Assembly: GCA_965230005.1 (NCBI GenBank) | Contig: OZ245934.1 | Coordinates: 1,116,001-1,180,000, forward strand | DNA length: 64,000 bases | Origin: SZUA-309 sp965230005 | GTDB lineage: Bacteria > Pseudomonadota > Gammaproteobacteria > Pseudomonadales > Azotimanducaceae | Reading direction: 5' to 3' | Shown: in pieces, positions 9,137 through 16,674 of the stretch | Numbering within the stretch: the first letter of the stretch is position 1 | Layout: each line of letters begins with the position of its first letter | Program-made: the position numbers and the translations under genes | Notes under the pieces: model-generated | What the model was told of the DNA's origin: nothing | Seen by the model: only the letters and a program-made list of their open reading frames with translations | Database searches by the model: none

Positions 9137-10214
9137 GCTGCCGTTCCAGATCCCGGGGCCGTTCGAGAATTTCATAGTAGCTCGCAAGGTAGGCCAGGGC
9201 CCGATCCCGGGACCTGGGCGAAAGCTCCGCCTGCTCCCTCACGAGCGCCTCGATGGCCGGTCGTGCCGCCTGTGTCTGTTCGATGGCGGCCGCCAGATAC
9301 TCTGGTGAGCGGCAGAAGCCGCGGTAGACCCGATCACGGAAGGTGCGCTGACCGAGATTTTCCGCCGGCGCGCCGTTCGGTGGGCTGACAAAACCGGTCC
9401 GGTCAAAGTCGTAAGGGACGACCAGATGCCTTGATGCGCCTACGCCATCCACCGCATCTCCTTCCGCATCGAAGAGCACGGCATTGTGGCAGCAGGTGTC
9501 TTCCGCAGGTGGCGCGATGAAGGAGAAGTCGGTGTTGCTGACCATGAATTGAAAGAGTTCAGCGATAGCCGCCTGCTCCGGTACCAGGCTGGCAATGGGA
9601 ATACGCTCCGCTGGATCGACGATCTTCAGGTCGAGGCGCTTACCAAGGCGCTTCTTATGCTCGATAAAAAATCCATAGCGGGTGATGGGCTTTTTGTCCG
9701 AGCCGGCTTCCTGGTAATGAATTCTTGCCAGGCGCACACGGAAGCTCGCGTCCGAAAGCTCGTTGAAGATCCGGTAAACCAGATACTCCTTCACCACGTA
9801 GTCCTGAAAGTTCGCCGGAGAACGGCAATAGGTGACCACCTTCACCTTGTTCTGCTTCTTGAAGAGGGTGCCCTTGACAGTGTCTTTCTCGAAATGCACC
9901 CAGAGCGGCGGGAAAGTGCAGACGTTGCGGTCCCGGCGGGACTTGCCGCGCGGCTCGAACTCTACGGGCAGGGCCTGCTCGCCGTCGGCATCTGTCCAGC
10001 TCAGCGTACCCGGACGCCGCTCCGGCTCGTCGGCCCGGTCCCGGGAAAGCGCGCGGAACGGTGCCGTGAACGTGACTTCGAGGAGCGCATCCTCGGCGAA
10101 GAGCGGATCCGGATCTCGAACCGTCTCGATGACGGCGAAGGTGCGCTCCGAGGCCAGCAGCATGGCTGCCGGCAGCAGGGCCCAAACGGCCAGCAACAGG
10201 AACCGGTTGCCCAT
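9114..10214 (-). CDS. Exported CotH-like atypical kinase family protein
   Basis: This 366-residue protein has an N-terminal signal peptide (about 1-22). The middle contains YGFFIEHKKRL, SNTDFS (Asp229), CCHN (Asn244) and PYDFDRTGF (Asp269/Asp271), followed by a FRDRVYRGFC segment. These match the catalytic Asp, Asn and metal-binding Asp layout of CotH/HipA-like atypical kinases, and I recall the NTDxS...CCHN...PYDFD pattern from uncharacterised CotH relatives. It reads convergently against the DUF4956 cluster and divergently from the Tat-exported aldo/keto reductase. Its partner substrate is unknown. The fold assignment is inference and needs a profile search. Confidence 0.6.
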   Translation of the reverse strand: MGNRFLLLAVWALLPAAMLLASERTFAVIETVRDPDPLFAEDALLEVTFTAPFRALSRDRADEPERRPGTLSWTDADGEQALPVEFEPRGKSRRDRNVCTFPPLWVHFEKDTVKGTLFKKQNKVKVVTYCRSPANFQDYVVKEYLVYRIFNELSDASFRVRLARIHYQEAGSDKKPITRYGFFIEHKKRLGKRLDLKIVDPAERIPIASLVPEQAAIAELFQFMVSNTDFSFIAPPAEDTCCHNAVLFDAEGDAVDGVGASRHLVVPYDFDRTGFVSPPNGAPAENLGQRTFRDRVYRGFCRSPEYLAAAIEQTQAARPAIEALVREQAELSPRSRDRALAYLASYYEILERPRDLERQLKCRPVK

Positions 10215-10236
10215 TGGTCGGTCTCACTCCTCGTAA

Positions 10237-10259
10237 CTTCCCCGGGGGAAGGGTACTCT
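10237..10259. promoter_or_regulatory. Palindrome plus -10 between divergent genes
   Basis: CTTCCCC and GGGGAAG flank a single G (10237-10251) in the 67-base gap between the CotH-like gene and the aldo/keto reductase gene. A TACTCT -10 candidate for the rightward gene follows at 10254-10259. The layout suggests an operator, but no regulator is identified. Confidence 0.35.
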
Positions 10260-10281
10260 AATCGCAACGGAGGAGCAGCGG

Positions 10282-11604
10282 ATGCATGACGGCAGCAGGG
10301 ATTCCGACGGGTACCAGAAACCCGCCGAGGCGCCAGTTTATCAACCGGAAGTCGACCAGCCGGCAATGGATCGCCGGGACTTTCTGAAGACGGGACTCAC
10401 GACAAGCGCCGGCGGCCTGGCCGCGGCGAGCGGACTTGGCAGCCTCGCCCTGCCCCGGGAAGCCCGGAGCAACGTGCCCGGCACGCCCGGAGGCATTCAG
10501 CGCTACGGCCGCCTCGGCCGCACCAACATCGAAATCTCAGACATTTCCTTCGGGTCGAGCCGCCTCAGAACGGGCGAAGAAGACCTGGTCCGTCACGCCC
10601 TGGATCTCGGCATCAACTATTTCGATACTGCCGACAGCTATACGAGCGGACAGTCGGAAACCGTAATCGGTCGCGCGCTGACGCCCGCCGAGCGGGACAA
10701 GGTATCGATCATCTCCAAGAGTAAGGCCTGGGCCAATGACGACTGGCAGAGCATCATGGATGCCCTGGACGGCAGCCTTCGCCGCCTGCAGACGGACTAC
10801 GTGGACGTGTATTTCAACCACGCCGTCAATGATCGGGATCGCCTGGACAATCCCGAATGGTTCGAGTTCGTCGAGCGGGCGAAAGCCGCCGGGAAGATTC
10901 GCTTTACGGGCCTTTCCGGCCACGCCGGCCGCCTGGTTGAGGTCATCGACCACGCCGTGGAGCAGGATCTCGTCGACGTGCTGCTCGTGTCCTACAACTT
11001 CGGCCAGGATCCAGCGTTCTACGAAAGCCTGATCAAATCCTTCAACCGCATCGCCACCCAGGAAGGCCTTCCGGGCGCCCTGGCCCGGGCCAAGGAGAAA
11101 GACATCGGCGTCGTCGCCATGAAAACGCTCATGGGCGCACGACTGAACGACATGCGGCCCTATGAAGATCAGGGCGCCACCTTCTCGCAGGCAGCCTTCC
11201 ACTGGACGCTGTCGAATCCGAATGTCGATGCGCTGGTCGTGTCCATGACCGGCGTGGATCAGATGAACGAGTACGTCGGCGCGTCCGGCGGTCAGCAGGT
11301 CAGCAGCGTCGAGGTCGACCTGCTGCGCCGTTATGCCGCCCTGAACGGCACCTCCTATTGCCGGCAGGCGTGCAACGACTGCTCAGGCGCCTGTCCTTAC
11401 GGTGTGCCCATTGCCGACGTGCTGCGCACGCGCATGTATGCCACTGACTACGAGGACGTGGAGTTCGCGCGACTGGAGTACGCAGAGCTCACGTCGAACG
11501 CGGAAGCGTGTCTGAGCTGCTCCGGAGCACCCTGCGCTAACGCCTGCACGCACGGTCTGGACATCGCCGCCTGGTGCGGACCGACTCACCGGATGCTTGC
11601 CTGA
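10282..11604 (+). CDS. Tat-type aldo/keto reductase with C-terminal iron-sulfur motifs
   Basis: This is a 440-residue protein. A 28-residue polar leader precedes DRRDFLKTG and a hydrophobic Ala/Gly stretch, which looks like a twin-arginine signal. The aldo/keto reductase barrel follows with FDTADSY, SKSKA and YFNHAV, carrying the Asp/Tyr, Lys and His tetrad. The C-terminus has two Cys groups: C360, C364, C367, C371 and C410, C413, C418, C422, typical of a 4Fe-4S-containing subfamily. The start is fixed by a strong GGAGGAG. larC begins 37 bases downstream, so co-expression is possible. The substrate is unknown. Confidence 0.87.
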   Translation: MHDGSRDSDGYQKPAEAPVYQPEVDQPAMDRRDFLKTGLTTSAGGLAAASGLGSLALPREARSNVPGTPGGIQRYGRLGRTNIEISDISFGSSRLRTGEEDLVRHALDLGINYFDTADSYTSGQSETVIGRALTPAERDKVSIISKSKAWANDDWQSIMDALDGSLRRLQTDYVDVYFNHAVNDRDRLDNPEWFEFVERAKAAGKIRFTGLSGHAGRLVEVIDHAVEQDLVDVLLVSYNFGQDPAFYESLIKSFNRIATQEGLPGALARAKEKDIGVVAMKTLMGARLNDMRPYEDQGATFSQAAFHWTLSNPNVDALVVSMTGVDQMNEYVGASGGQQVSSVEVDLLRRYAALNGTSYCRQACNDCSGACPYGVPIADVLRTRMYATDYEDVEFARLEYAELTSNAEACLSCSGAPCANACTHGLDIAAWCGPTHRMLA

Positions 11605-11641
11605 GGCACCGCGCAGCTCGATCGGATCGCTACGACTACCC

Positions 11642-12835
11642 ATGGCCGACACGCTCGTCTACGACTGCTTCAGCGGACTCTCCGGTGACATGCACATCGG
11701 GGCAATGCTCGACCTCGGCGTCTCAGAAGCGGAGCTCCGCGCGAACCTCGACCGACTCGCCATGGCCGATGAGTTCGAGCTCGAGGTCCGGCGCGATGCA
11801 AAGCACGGGATTTCCGGTACTCGCGCCACCGTGCACCTCTCCGGTGCACCGGGCCACCATCGGAATCTCGCCGCCATCGAAGACATCATCAGCTCGGCAG
11901 CCTATGCACCCGCCGTGGAATCGCGGGCCCTTTCGATTTTCCGGCACATCGCCGAAGCCGAAGCGAAGATACACGACAAGCCCATCGACGCCGTGCACTT
12001 TCACGAGGTCGGTGCCACGGACTCCATCGTCGACATCGTTGCCGCGGCGCTGTGCTTCGAAGCCCTCGGCGTCGAACACGTTTACTGCAAAACCCTCGAA
12101 CTCGGCGGCGGCATGGTCCGCTGCGCCCACGGTCTCATGCCGGTGCCGGCACCCGCCACGGCGGATATTCTCACCGGCGTGCCCTGTCGTTACGACGGCA
12201 TCGATCAGGAAGCGACCACACCCACCGGGGCCGCCATCCTGAAAGACGTTGTGCAGCATTGGACGGCCCCCGTGGCCTTCAGGGCTGAGCGGATCGGCTA
12301 CGGTGTCGGCCAGAAGGACTTCGAGATACCCAACGTCATCCGCGTGCTGCTTGGCAGCAGCACCAAGCCAGGTGGTGAGCTCGAGGTTGCCGTCAACCAG
12401 GAGATTCACTGCAACATCGACGACATGCCTGCGGAGGCCTTCCAGCCTCTCGTCGAGCAACTCCTCGCGGCGGGCGCCCTCGACGTCTACCTGACGCCCA
12501 TCATCATGAAGAAAGCGCGGCCAGCCACGAAAGTCAGCGTGCTCTGCACGCCGGAGCGCACCGCGCAGCTGGAAAGTCTGCTTTTCCGCCACTCTTCGAC
12601 GATCGGTGTGCGCATCGTCGACGTAACGAAGCACATGCTGCCCCGGGAACAACGGACGGTGCCGACGGCCTTCGGTGCCGTGCAGGTGAAGGTCGTGCGC
12701 TTCAGCGATGGAAGCACCCGGTGGAAGATCGAGCACGACGACGTGGTGCGTATCGCCGGGGAATCCGGGCGGGACTACCTGAGCGTGCAGCGCCAGCTGA
12801 ACGCCGAAGTCGCGGCCAGTATGGAAGACGACTGA
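11642..12835 (+). CDS. larC: Nickel pincer cofactor biosynthesis protein LarC
   Basis: LarC inserts nickel into the pyridinium-3,5-bisthiocarboxylate mononucleotide cofactor in a CTP-dependent reaction. The 397-residue product shows the N-terminal YDCFSGLSGDM signature, HFHEVGATDSIVDIV and the TPTGAAIL segment. Here both LarC1- and LarC2-like halves lie in one uninterrupted frame, unlike Lactiplantibacillus plantarum where a frameshift joins them. I chose the second in-frame start (MADTLVYD) because family proteins begin there; the frame opens 45 bases earlier. It is followed by larB after 52 bases and larE. Confidence 0.93.
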   Translation: MADTLVYDCFSGLSGDMHIGAMLDLGVSEAELRANLDRLAMADEFELEVRRDAKHGISGTRATVHLSGAPGHHRNLAAIEDIISSAAYAPAVESRALSIFRHIAEAEAKIHDKPIDAVHFHEVGATDSIVDIVAAALCFEALGVEHVYCKTLELGGGMVRCAHGLMPVPAPATADILTGVPCRYDGIDQEATTPTGAAILKDVVQHWTAPVAFRAERIGYGVGQKDFEIPNVIRVLLGSSTKPGGELEVAVNQEIHCNIDDMPAEAFQPLVEQLLAAGALDVYLTPIIMKKARPATKVSVLCTPERTAQLESLLFRHSSTIGVRIVDVTKHMLPREQRTVPTAFGAVQVKVVRFSDGSTRWKIEHDDVVRIAGESGRDYLSVQRQLNAEVAASMEDD

Positions 12836-12887
12836 GCGACAGACGCATTCTGCACGGCGCCTCAGCCAACAGACGGAAGTAAACACC

Positions 12888-13628
12888 ATGAGCCTTGCGG
12901 ACATCCTCGAGCAATACAAGAGCGGCAGCCTGTCCCAGGCTGACGCTGAGGCGGCCATCACCGGGACCTTCTTTCAGAACGTCGGCGGCCACAGCACCAT
13001 CGATACGGACCGGGGCCGGCGCACCGGCTCCACGGAGGTTGTGTACGGCGAATACAAAACCCCGGCGCAGATTGCCGATCTGGTGGCTGCCATGCACGAG
13101 GCCGGACAGAACGTCATGGTTACGCGCACCAGCGCGGACGCCTTTGCGGCCGTGCAGGCCATCGCGCCCGATGCGGCCTTTCACGCGGAAGCCCGCCTCA
13201 TCACCACCCGGCGGCTTCCCGTTCCGGATAAGGAAACCCACATTGCCGTGGTCACGGCAGGTACCTCGGACCTGCCCATCGCCGAAGAAGCAGCACTGAC
13301 CGCCGAGTTCTTCGGGTCGCCCGTGGCTCGCATCAATGACGTCGGCGTCGCCGGCGTGCACCGGCTCCTTGCCCGGGTGGAGGACATCCGGCAGGCGCGG
13401 GTTGTGATCGTCGTCGCCGGCATGGAAGGTGCGCTGCCGAGCGTCGTCGGCGGCCTCGTCGATAAACCGGTGATTGCTGTCCCGACCAGCGTCGGCTACG
13501 GAGCGTCCTTCTCCGGGATCACTGCCCTCCTCGGTATGCTCAACAGCTGCGCCAGCGGGGTCAGTGTGGTAAACATCGACAACGGATTCGGGGCGGGTTT
13601 TCTCGCCAATATGATCAACAGCCTGTGA
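12888..13628 (+). CDS. larB: LarB, nickel pincer cofactor carboxylase
   Basis: LarB carboxylates the pyridinium ring of nicotinic acid adenine dinucleotide and hydrolyses the phosphoanhydride, giving pyridinium-3,5-biscarboxylate mononucleotide. The 246-residue sequence has the AIR-carboxylase-like core (VVTAGTSDLPIAEEA, VVAGMEGALPSVVGGLV, PTSVGYG). Cys221 lies in NSCASGV before VVNIDNGFGAG, the position of the catalytic Cys known from the characterised enzyme. It is flanked by larC and larE on the same strand with short gaps, a standard arrangement for a cofactor operon. Confidence 0.94.
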   Translation: MSLADILEQYKSGSLSQADAEAAITGTFFQNVGGHSTIDTDRGRRTGSTEVVYGEYKTPAQIADLVAAMHEAGQNVMVTRTSADAFAAVQAIAPDAAFHAEARLITTRRLPVPDKETHIAVVTAGTSDLPIAEEAALTAEFFGSPVARINDVGVAGVHRLLARVEDIRQARVVIVVAGMEGALPSVVGGLVDKPVIAVPTSVGYGASFSGITALLGMLNSCASGVSVVNIDNGFGAGFLANMINSL

Positions 13629-13675
13629 GTGCCCTGGTCGCGGGCCTCTGAAAGAAGCAGTCACCGAAGCAGACA

Positions 13676-14524
13676 ATGGGTATGTCCGAAGCACCGCTGA
13701 CGCCGGAACTGGCAGCGAAATACGAGCACCTGAAGGCGATCATCGCCGCCGAGGAACGCGTGATCGTTGCTTTCTCGGGCGGTGTCGACAGCTCGCTCGT
13801 CGCCTACGTGGCGGCGGAAACGCTCGGTGATCAGGCCCTCGCGGTCACCTCCGGCTCCAAGAGCCTCAAACGCAGCGACCTCAAGCTGACGCTTGAGCTC
13901 GCCAGCAAATGGGGCATGCAACACGAAGTGATCGTCACCGACGAACTCTCGAAAGCCGACTACCGCGCCAATCCCGTGAATCGCTGTTTTCACTGCAAAA
14001 CGTCGCTCTACGATGCGCTGGATGAAATCGCCCAGGCACGTGGCTATCGCACCGTCATGAACGGTACGAATACGGACGACCTTGGTGACCATCGTCCCGG
14101 CCTCATCGCCGCCGATGACCATAACGTCGCATCACCGCTCGTGGCCGCTGGTTTCGCCAAAGCAGACATCCGCGCCCTCGCCGCGCACCTCGGCCTCGAC
14201 AACGCCGCCAAGCCCCAGGCCGCCTGCCTGTCGAGCCGCTTCCCATACGGCAGCCACATCACCGAGGAGCGCCTCGAGCAGGTGGAGCGAGCGGAAAACG
14301 TGCTGGCGGAATTGGGCTTCAGCCAGTACCGGGTGCGTCATCATGAAGACGTGGCCAGACTCGAGCTGCTCGGCAGCGAGATGGCGAAAGCCCTGGAACT
14401 CGCCGACACCATCGAGACCCGAATCAAAGCCTGCGGTTACCGCTTTGTCGCCATGGACCTCAAGGGCTTCGAATCGGGCTCCCTGAATCAGGGTGTCATC
14501 AAACTCAAGCGCGTTGGCAATTGA
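13676..14524 (+). CDS. larE: LarE, sulfur transferase with three conserved cysteines
   Basis: LarE adenylates the two carboxylates of the LarB product and converts them to thiocarboxylates. This 282-residue protein has the PP-loop SGGVDSS (34-40) and TNTDDLGDHRPG (131-142). Three cysteines, C104 and C107 (CFHC) plus C184 (ACLSSRFPYG), resemble the variant that binds a [4Fe-4S] cluster rather than relying on a single sacrificial Cys; that subtype call is inference. It is the last gene of larC-larB-larE. No larA-like racemase occurs in the window, so the cofactor user must be elsewhere. Confidence 0.93.
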   Translation: MGMSEAPLTPELAAKYEHLKAIIAAEERVIVAFSGGVDSSLVAYVAAETLGDQALAVTSGSKSLKRSDLKLTLELASKWGMQHEVIVTDELSKADYRANPVNRCFHCKTSLYDALDEIAQARGYRTVMNGTNTDDLGDHRPGLIAADDHNVASPLVAAGFAKADIRALAAHLGLDNAAKPQAACLSSRFPYGSHITEERLEQVERAENVLAELGFSQYRVRHHEDVARLELLGSEMAKALELADTIETRIKACGYRFVAMDLKGFESGSLNQGVIKLKRVGN

Positions 14525-14608
14525 TTCGAATCGAGTCGAGCTAAGCTCAATAACTCTCTGATTATCTGACGGTTACCTTTCCAGAACACCCGCCGGGAAA
14601 TGGCGGCG

Positions 14609-14614
14609 TATAGT
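14609..14614 (+). promoter_or_regulatory. Candidate -10 for the 27-residue peptide gene
   Basis: TATAGT stands 27 bases before the ATG of the small peptide gene, downstream of larE. A small CGCC...GGCG hairpin precedes it and no convincing -35 is visible. It suggests that the peptide gene is transcribed independently of larE. Confidence 0.35.
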
Positions 14615-14641
14615 GCCTGTCCTCTCTTGAGGGACACAGGG

Positions 14642-14725
14642 ATGGACCGCAACACGAAGTTGCTCATCATGGCGGCGCTGGGGCTTGCGCTGCTGGCTTC
14701 CTACTCCACGCAGGCGTTCGTCTGA
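14642..14725 (+). CDS. 27-residue hydrophobic peptide
   Basis: The frame encodes MDRNTKLL, then IMAALGLALLASYSTQAFV. It has a short charged N-terminus and a hydrophobic core, like a small inner-membrane protein or a bare signal-like peptide. AGGG lies immediately upstream, with GAGGGA a little further. A TATAGT -10 candidate precedes it. It ends one base before the convergent thioesterase stop codon, so it fills the gap exactly. No family is recognised, and at this length chance cannot be excluded. Confidence 0.4.
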   Translation: MDRNTKLLIMAALGLALLASYSTQAFV

Positions 14726-14726
14726 A

Positions 14727-15173
14727 TCATTCGGGCGATTTTATCGCCTGGTAGGCAGTCAGAAATTCTGCCGGCATCCTGGATGGACGGCCGCTGGCGA
14801 GGTTCATGCAGACGTAGTCGATCTCCCCGCGCAGCGCCACCTGCCCTTTGCTCCTGTTCAGAATCTGAAAACGCCGCGTGGCGCGGAGCTTCCCATCGTT
14901 CGCCACGAGCCAGTTGCCCACCTCCAGGCGATCGCCTTCATAGCAGGCGGCGAGATAGGTGAGGCGCAGATCACGCACGGCCATGCCCCGCGCCATGGCA
15001 AGGCAGCGGGACTCCGGAAAGCCCACCGCGGCGGAATGCGCCCAGGCGCAGGCCTCGAGCCAGCTGAGATAGACGGCATTGTTGACGTGGCCGTAGGAGT
15101 CGATGGCGTCCGCCTCGACGGTCACGGGGATGAAAAACGGATCGGGCAGGTCCCAGCTTACCGGTTCGGCCAT
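14727..15173 (-). CDS. Hotdog-fold acyl-CoA thioesterase
   Basis: This 148-residue single-hotdog protein hydrolyses an acyl-CoA. The motif AIDSYGHVNNAVYLSWLE matches the 4-hydroxybenzoyl-CoA thioesterase/YbgC family, with catalytic Asp before YGHVNN. GAGGAG at about nine bases supports the ATG. The closely following ferredoxin gene upstream on the same strand (stop 37 bases away) suggests joint transcription. The chain length of the substrate cannot be read from the sequence. Confidence 0.88.
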   Translation of the reverse strand: MAEPVSWDLPDPFFIPVTVEADAIDSYGHVNNAVYLSWLEACAWAHSAAVGFPESRCLAMARGMAVRDLRLTYLAACYEGDRLEVGNWLVANDGKLRATRRFQILNRSKGQVALRGEIDYVCMNLASGRPSRMPAEFLTAYQAIKSPE

Positions 15174-15209
15174 GATCTCTGACTCCTCGAGGATCGACTC
15201 CTCATTACT

Positions 15210-15533
15210 TCAGGGCAGCTGCCGCTGTGGCACCTCAACCTCCAGTCCATCGAGGGCTTCGGTAATCTTCAGCTGGCAGGCCAGGCGGCTCGTCGGCCGT
15301 CGGTCGAGGGCATAGGCGAGCAGGTCCAGCTCGTCCGGATGCGGCGCCGGTAGACGATCGGCCCAGGACGGCGCCACATAGCAGTGGCAGGTTGAGCAGG
15401 TACAACCACCGCCGCATTGTCCGAGGATGCCCGGCAGATTGTGATCGAGCGCACCGTCCATGACGCTGTCTCCTACGGGCACCTCCACCGTGGCCGTGGC
15501 GCCATCGGGCTGCCGGTAGCTTACTCGCGGCAC
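15210..15533 (-). CDS. 2Fe-2S ferredoxin
   Basis: This adrenodoxin/putidaredoxin-type electron carrier has cluster ligands in QCGGGCTCSTC (Cys-x5-Cys-x2-Cys) and a fourth Cys in RLACQLK. I use a GTG start with AGGGGA six bases upstream, giving 107 residues, the family's usual size. A TTG codon at 15572 would add 13 unconserved residues and lies inside the divergent promoter. Such ferredoxins deliver electrons to P450s or oxygenases; no reductase is seen nearby. It probably shares a transcript with the thioesterase gene. Confidence 0.88.
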   Translation of the reverse strand: MPRVSYRQPDGATATVEVPVGDSVMDGALDHNLPGILGQCGGGCTCSTCHCYVAPSWADRLPAPHPDELDLLAYALDRRPTSRLACQLKITEALDGLEVEVPQRQLP

Positions 15534-15544
15534 CCCGGGTCCCC

Positions 15545-15553
15545 TGCTAGACT
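15545..15553 (+). promoter_or_regulatory. Extended -10 for the PHP-MaoC operon
   Basis: TGCTAGACT is an extended -10 element whose hexamer TAGACT ends 33 bases before the GTG start of the PHP gene. It sits in the short divergent gap with the ferredoxin gene. No strong -35 is visible, as is common for extended -10 promoters. Confidence 0.4.
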
Positions 15554-15586
15554 GTCCGGCTTTGCCCGGCAAGCGGTAATCCTATC

Positions 15587-16222
15587 GTGATACTCGATCT
15601 GCACACTCATTCCATCAAATCCGACGACGGTCGCGCCAAGGTGGAGAACTACTGTCAGTGGATTCGCACCCGTGAACTGCCGATTGACGGCTTCGTGCTC
15701 ACGGAGCACCGGCAGTTCGATCTCGAATCGGACTACGGTCCCCTGGCCAGCGAATTCGGCCTGACCATTCTAAAGGGGGCCGAGGTAGAAACCGAATACG
15801 GCCACGTGCTGGTATTCAACGTCACGGCACCCCTCATGGCCGCCTTCGACTTCAGCAACATTCACCTGCCGTTGGCTCAGGTCATCGAGGCCTGCGAAGC
15901 CCACGGCGCCGTCCCCGTGCCCTGCCACCCGGGCCGCAAGCGGGTGGGCATGAGCGCTCACCTCGAAGAACATGGCGTGCCCGAAGGGGTGCGCATCGTG
16001 GAGATCTACAACGGTGGCAGCCGCGACAATGAAGATCAGGTGGCGCAGGCCATGGCTGAAGAGCTCGGTTACCTCGGCATCGGTGGCAGCGATGCACACA
16101 TCGTCAGCCACGTCGGCCGTTGCGCGACCCGCTTCTCGGCTCCCATCGCCTCTGAGCAGGCCCTCGCTGAGGCATTGAATGCCGGCGAGTTCGAAGCCAT
16201 TACCTACCGGGAGGCATCATGA
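15587..16222 (+). CDS. PHP-domain metal-dependent phosphoesterase-like protein
   Basis: This 211-residue protein starts at GTG and consists of one PHP domain. Metal-ligand motifs are LDLHTHS at the N-terminus, LTEHRQF, GAEVETEYGHV, CHPGRKR and GGSDAHIVSHVG near the C-terminus, so the active site looks intact. PHP proteins hydrolyse phosphoesters or amide bonds; the substrate is unknown. Its stop overlaps the next ATG by four bases (ATGA), tying it to two MaoC-like genes. That pairing is unusual and gives no clear functional clue. Confidence 0.88.
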   Translation: MILDLHTHSIKSDDGRAKVENYCQWIRTRELPIDGFVLTEHRQFDLESDYGPLASEFGLTILKGAEVETEYGHVLVFNVTAPLMAAFDFSNIHLPLAQVIEACEAHGAVPVPCHPGRKRVGMSAHLEEHGVPEGVRIVEIYNGGSRDNEDQVAQAMAEELGYLGIGGSDAHIVSHVGRCATRFSAPIASEQALAEALNAGEFEAITYREAS

Positions 16223-16674
16223 GCGCTCTGGATATCGATGCCCTGCGCGACGAATGGGTTGGTGTGGCTTTCGAAGAGCGGGAACTGAATCTGGATCCCG
16301 ACGCCATGGCGGCCTATGCCGCTGCCTGCGGCGAGCTGGCCCCTGAGTACACCGATACCAGCCATGAGGATTTCCAGGCTCCGCCGACCTTCGCCTCCAG
16401 CCTGCAACGCGGTCGCGGTCTGCCGGAAGACTTCCCGAAGATGCCCGGCCTCGGCATGGACGCGGGCAAAGCCGTGGAAGCCTTCGCGCCGATCAGACCG
16501 GGACCCAAGCGTTCCGAAACGCACATGCACGACATCTACACCAAGACCGGCCGTTCCGGCCGCATGATCTTTCTGGTCGTGCGTATGGCCCTCTATGAAA
16601 CGGACGGCACGCACATCGCCAACGCCGATACTCGGGTCGTGATCCGGGAAAAACCGACCGAGGAAGACTCATGA
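16219..16674 (+). CDS. FAS1-type MaoC-like dehydratase subunit
   Basis: This is a 151-residue hotdog protein of the N-terminal-half MaoC type (the FAS1-like dehydratase domain), with PDAMAAYAAACGELAPEYTD and FQAPPTFASSL. In actinobacterial steroid degradation (ChsH1/ChsH2) two half-size MaoC proteins form a heteromeric enoyl-CoA hydratase; the same split is seen here. It overlaps both neighbours by four bases. The combination suggests a (R)-hydratase for a bulky enoyl-CoA, which is inference. Confidence 0.83.
   Translation: MSALDIDALRDEWVGVAFEERELNLDPDAMAAYAAACGELAPEYTDTSHEDFQAPPTFASSLQRGRGLPEDFPKMPGLGMDAGKAVEAFAPIRPGPKRSETHMHDIYTKTGRSGRMIFLVVRMALYETDGTHIANADTRVVIREKPTEEDS

Noticed and set aside
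11642..12835. A programmed frameshift in larC, as in Lactiplantibacillus
   Set aside because: Both halves are in one frame without interruption.
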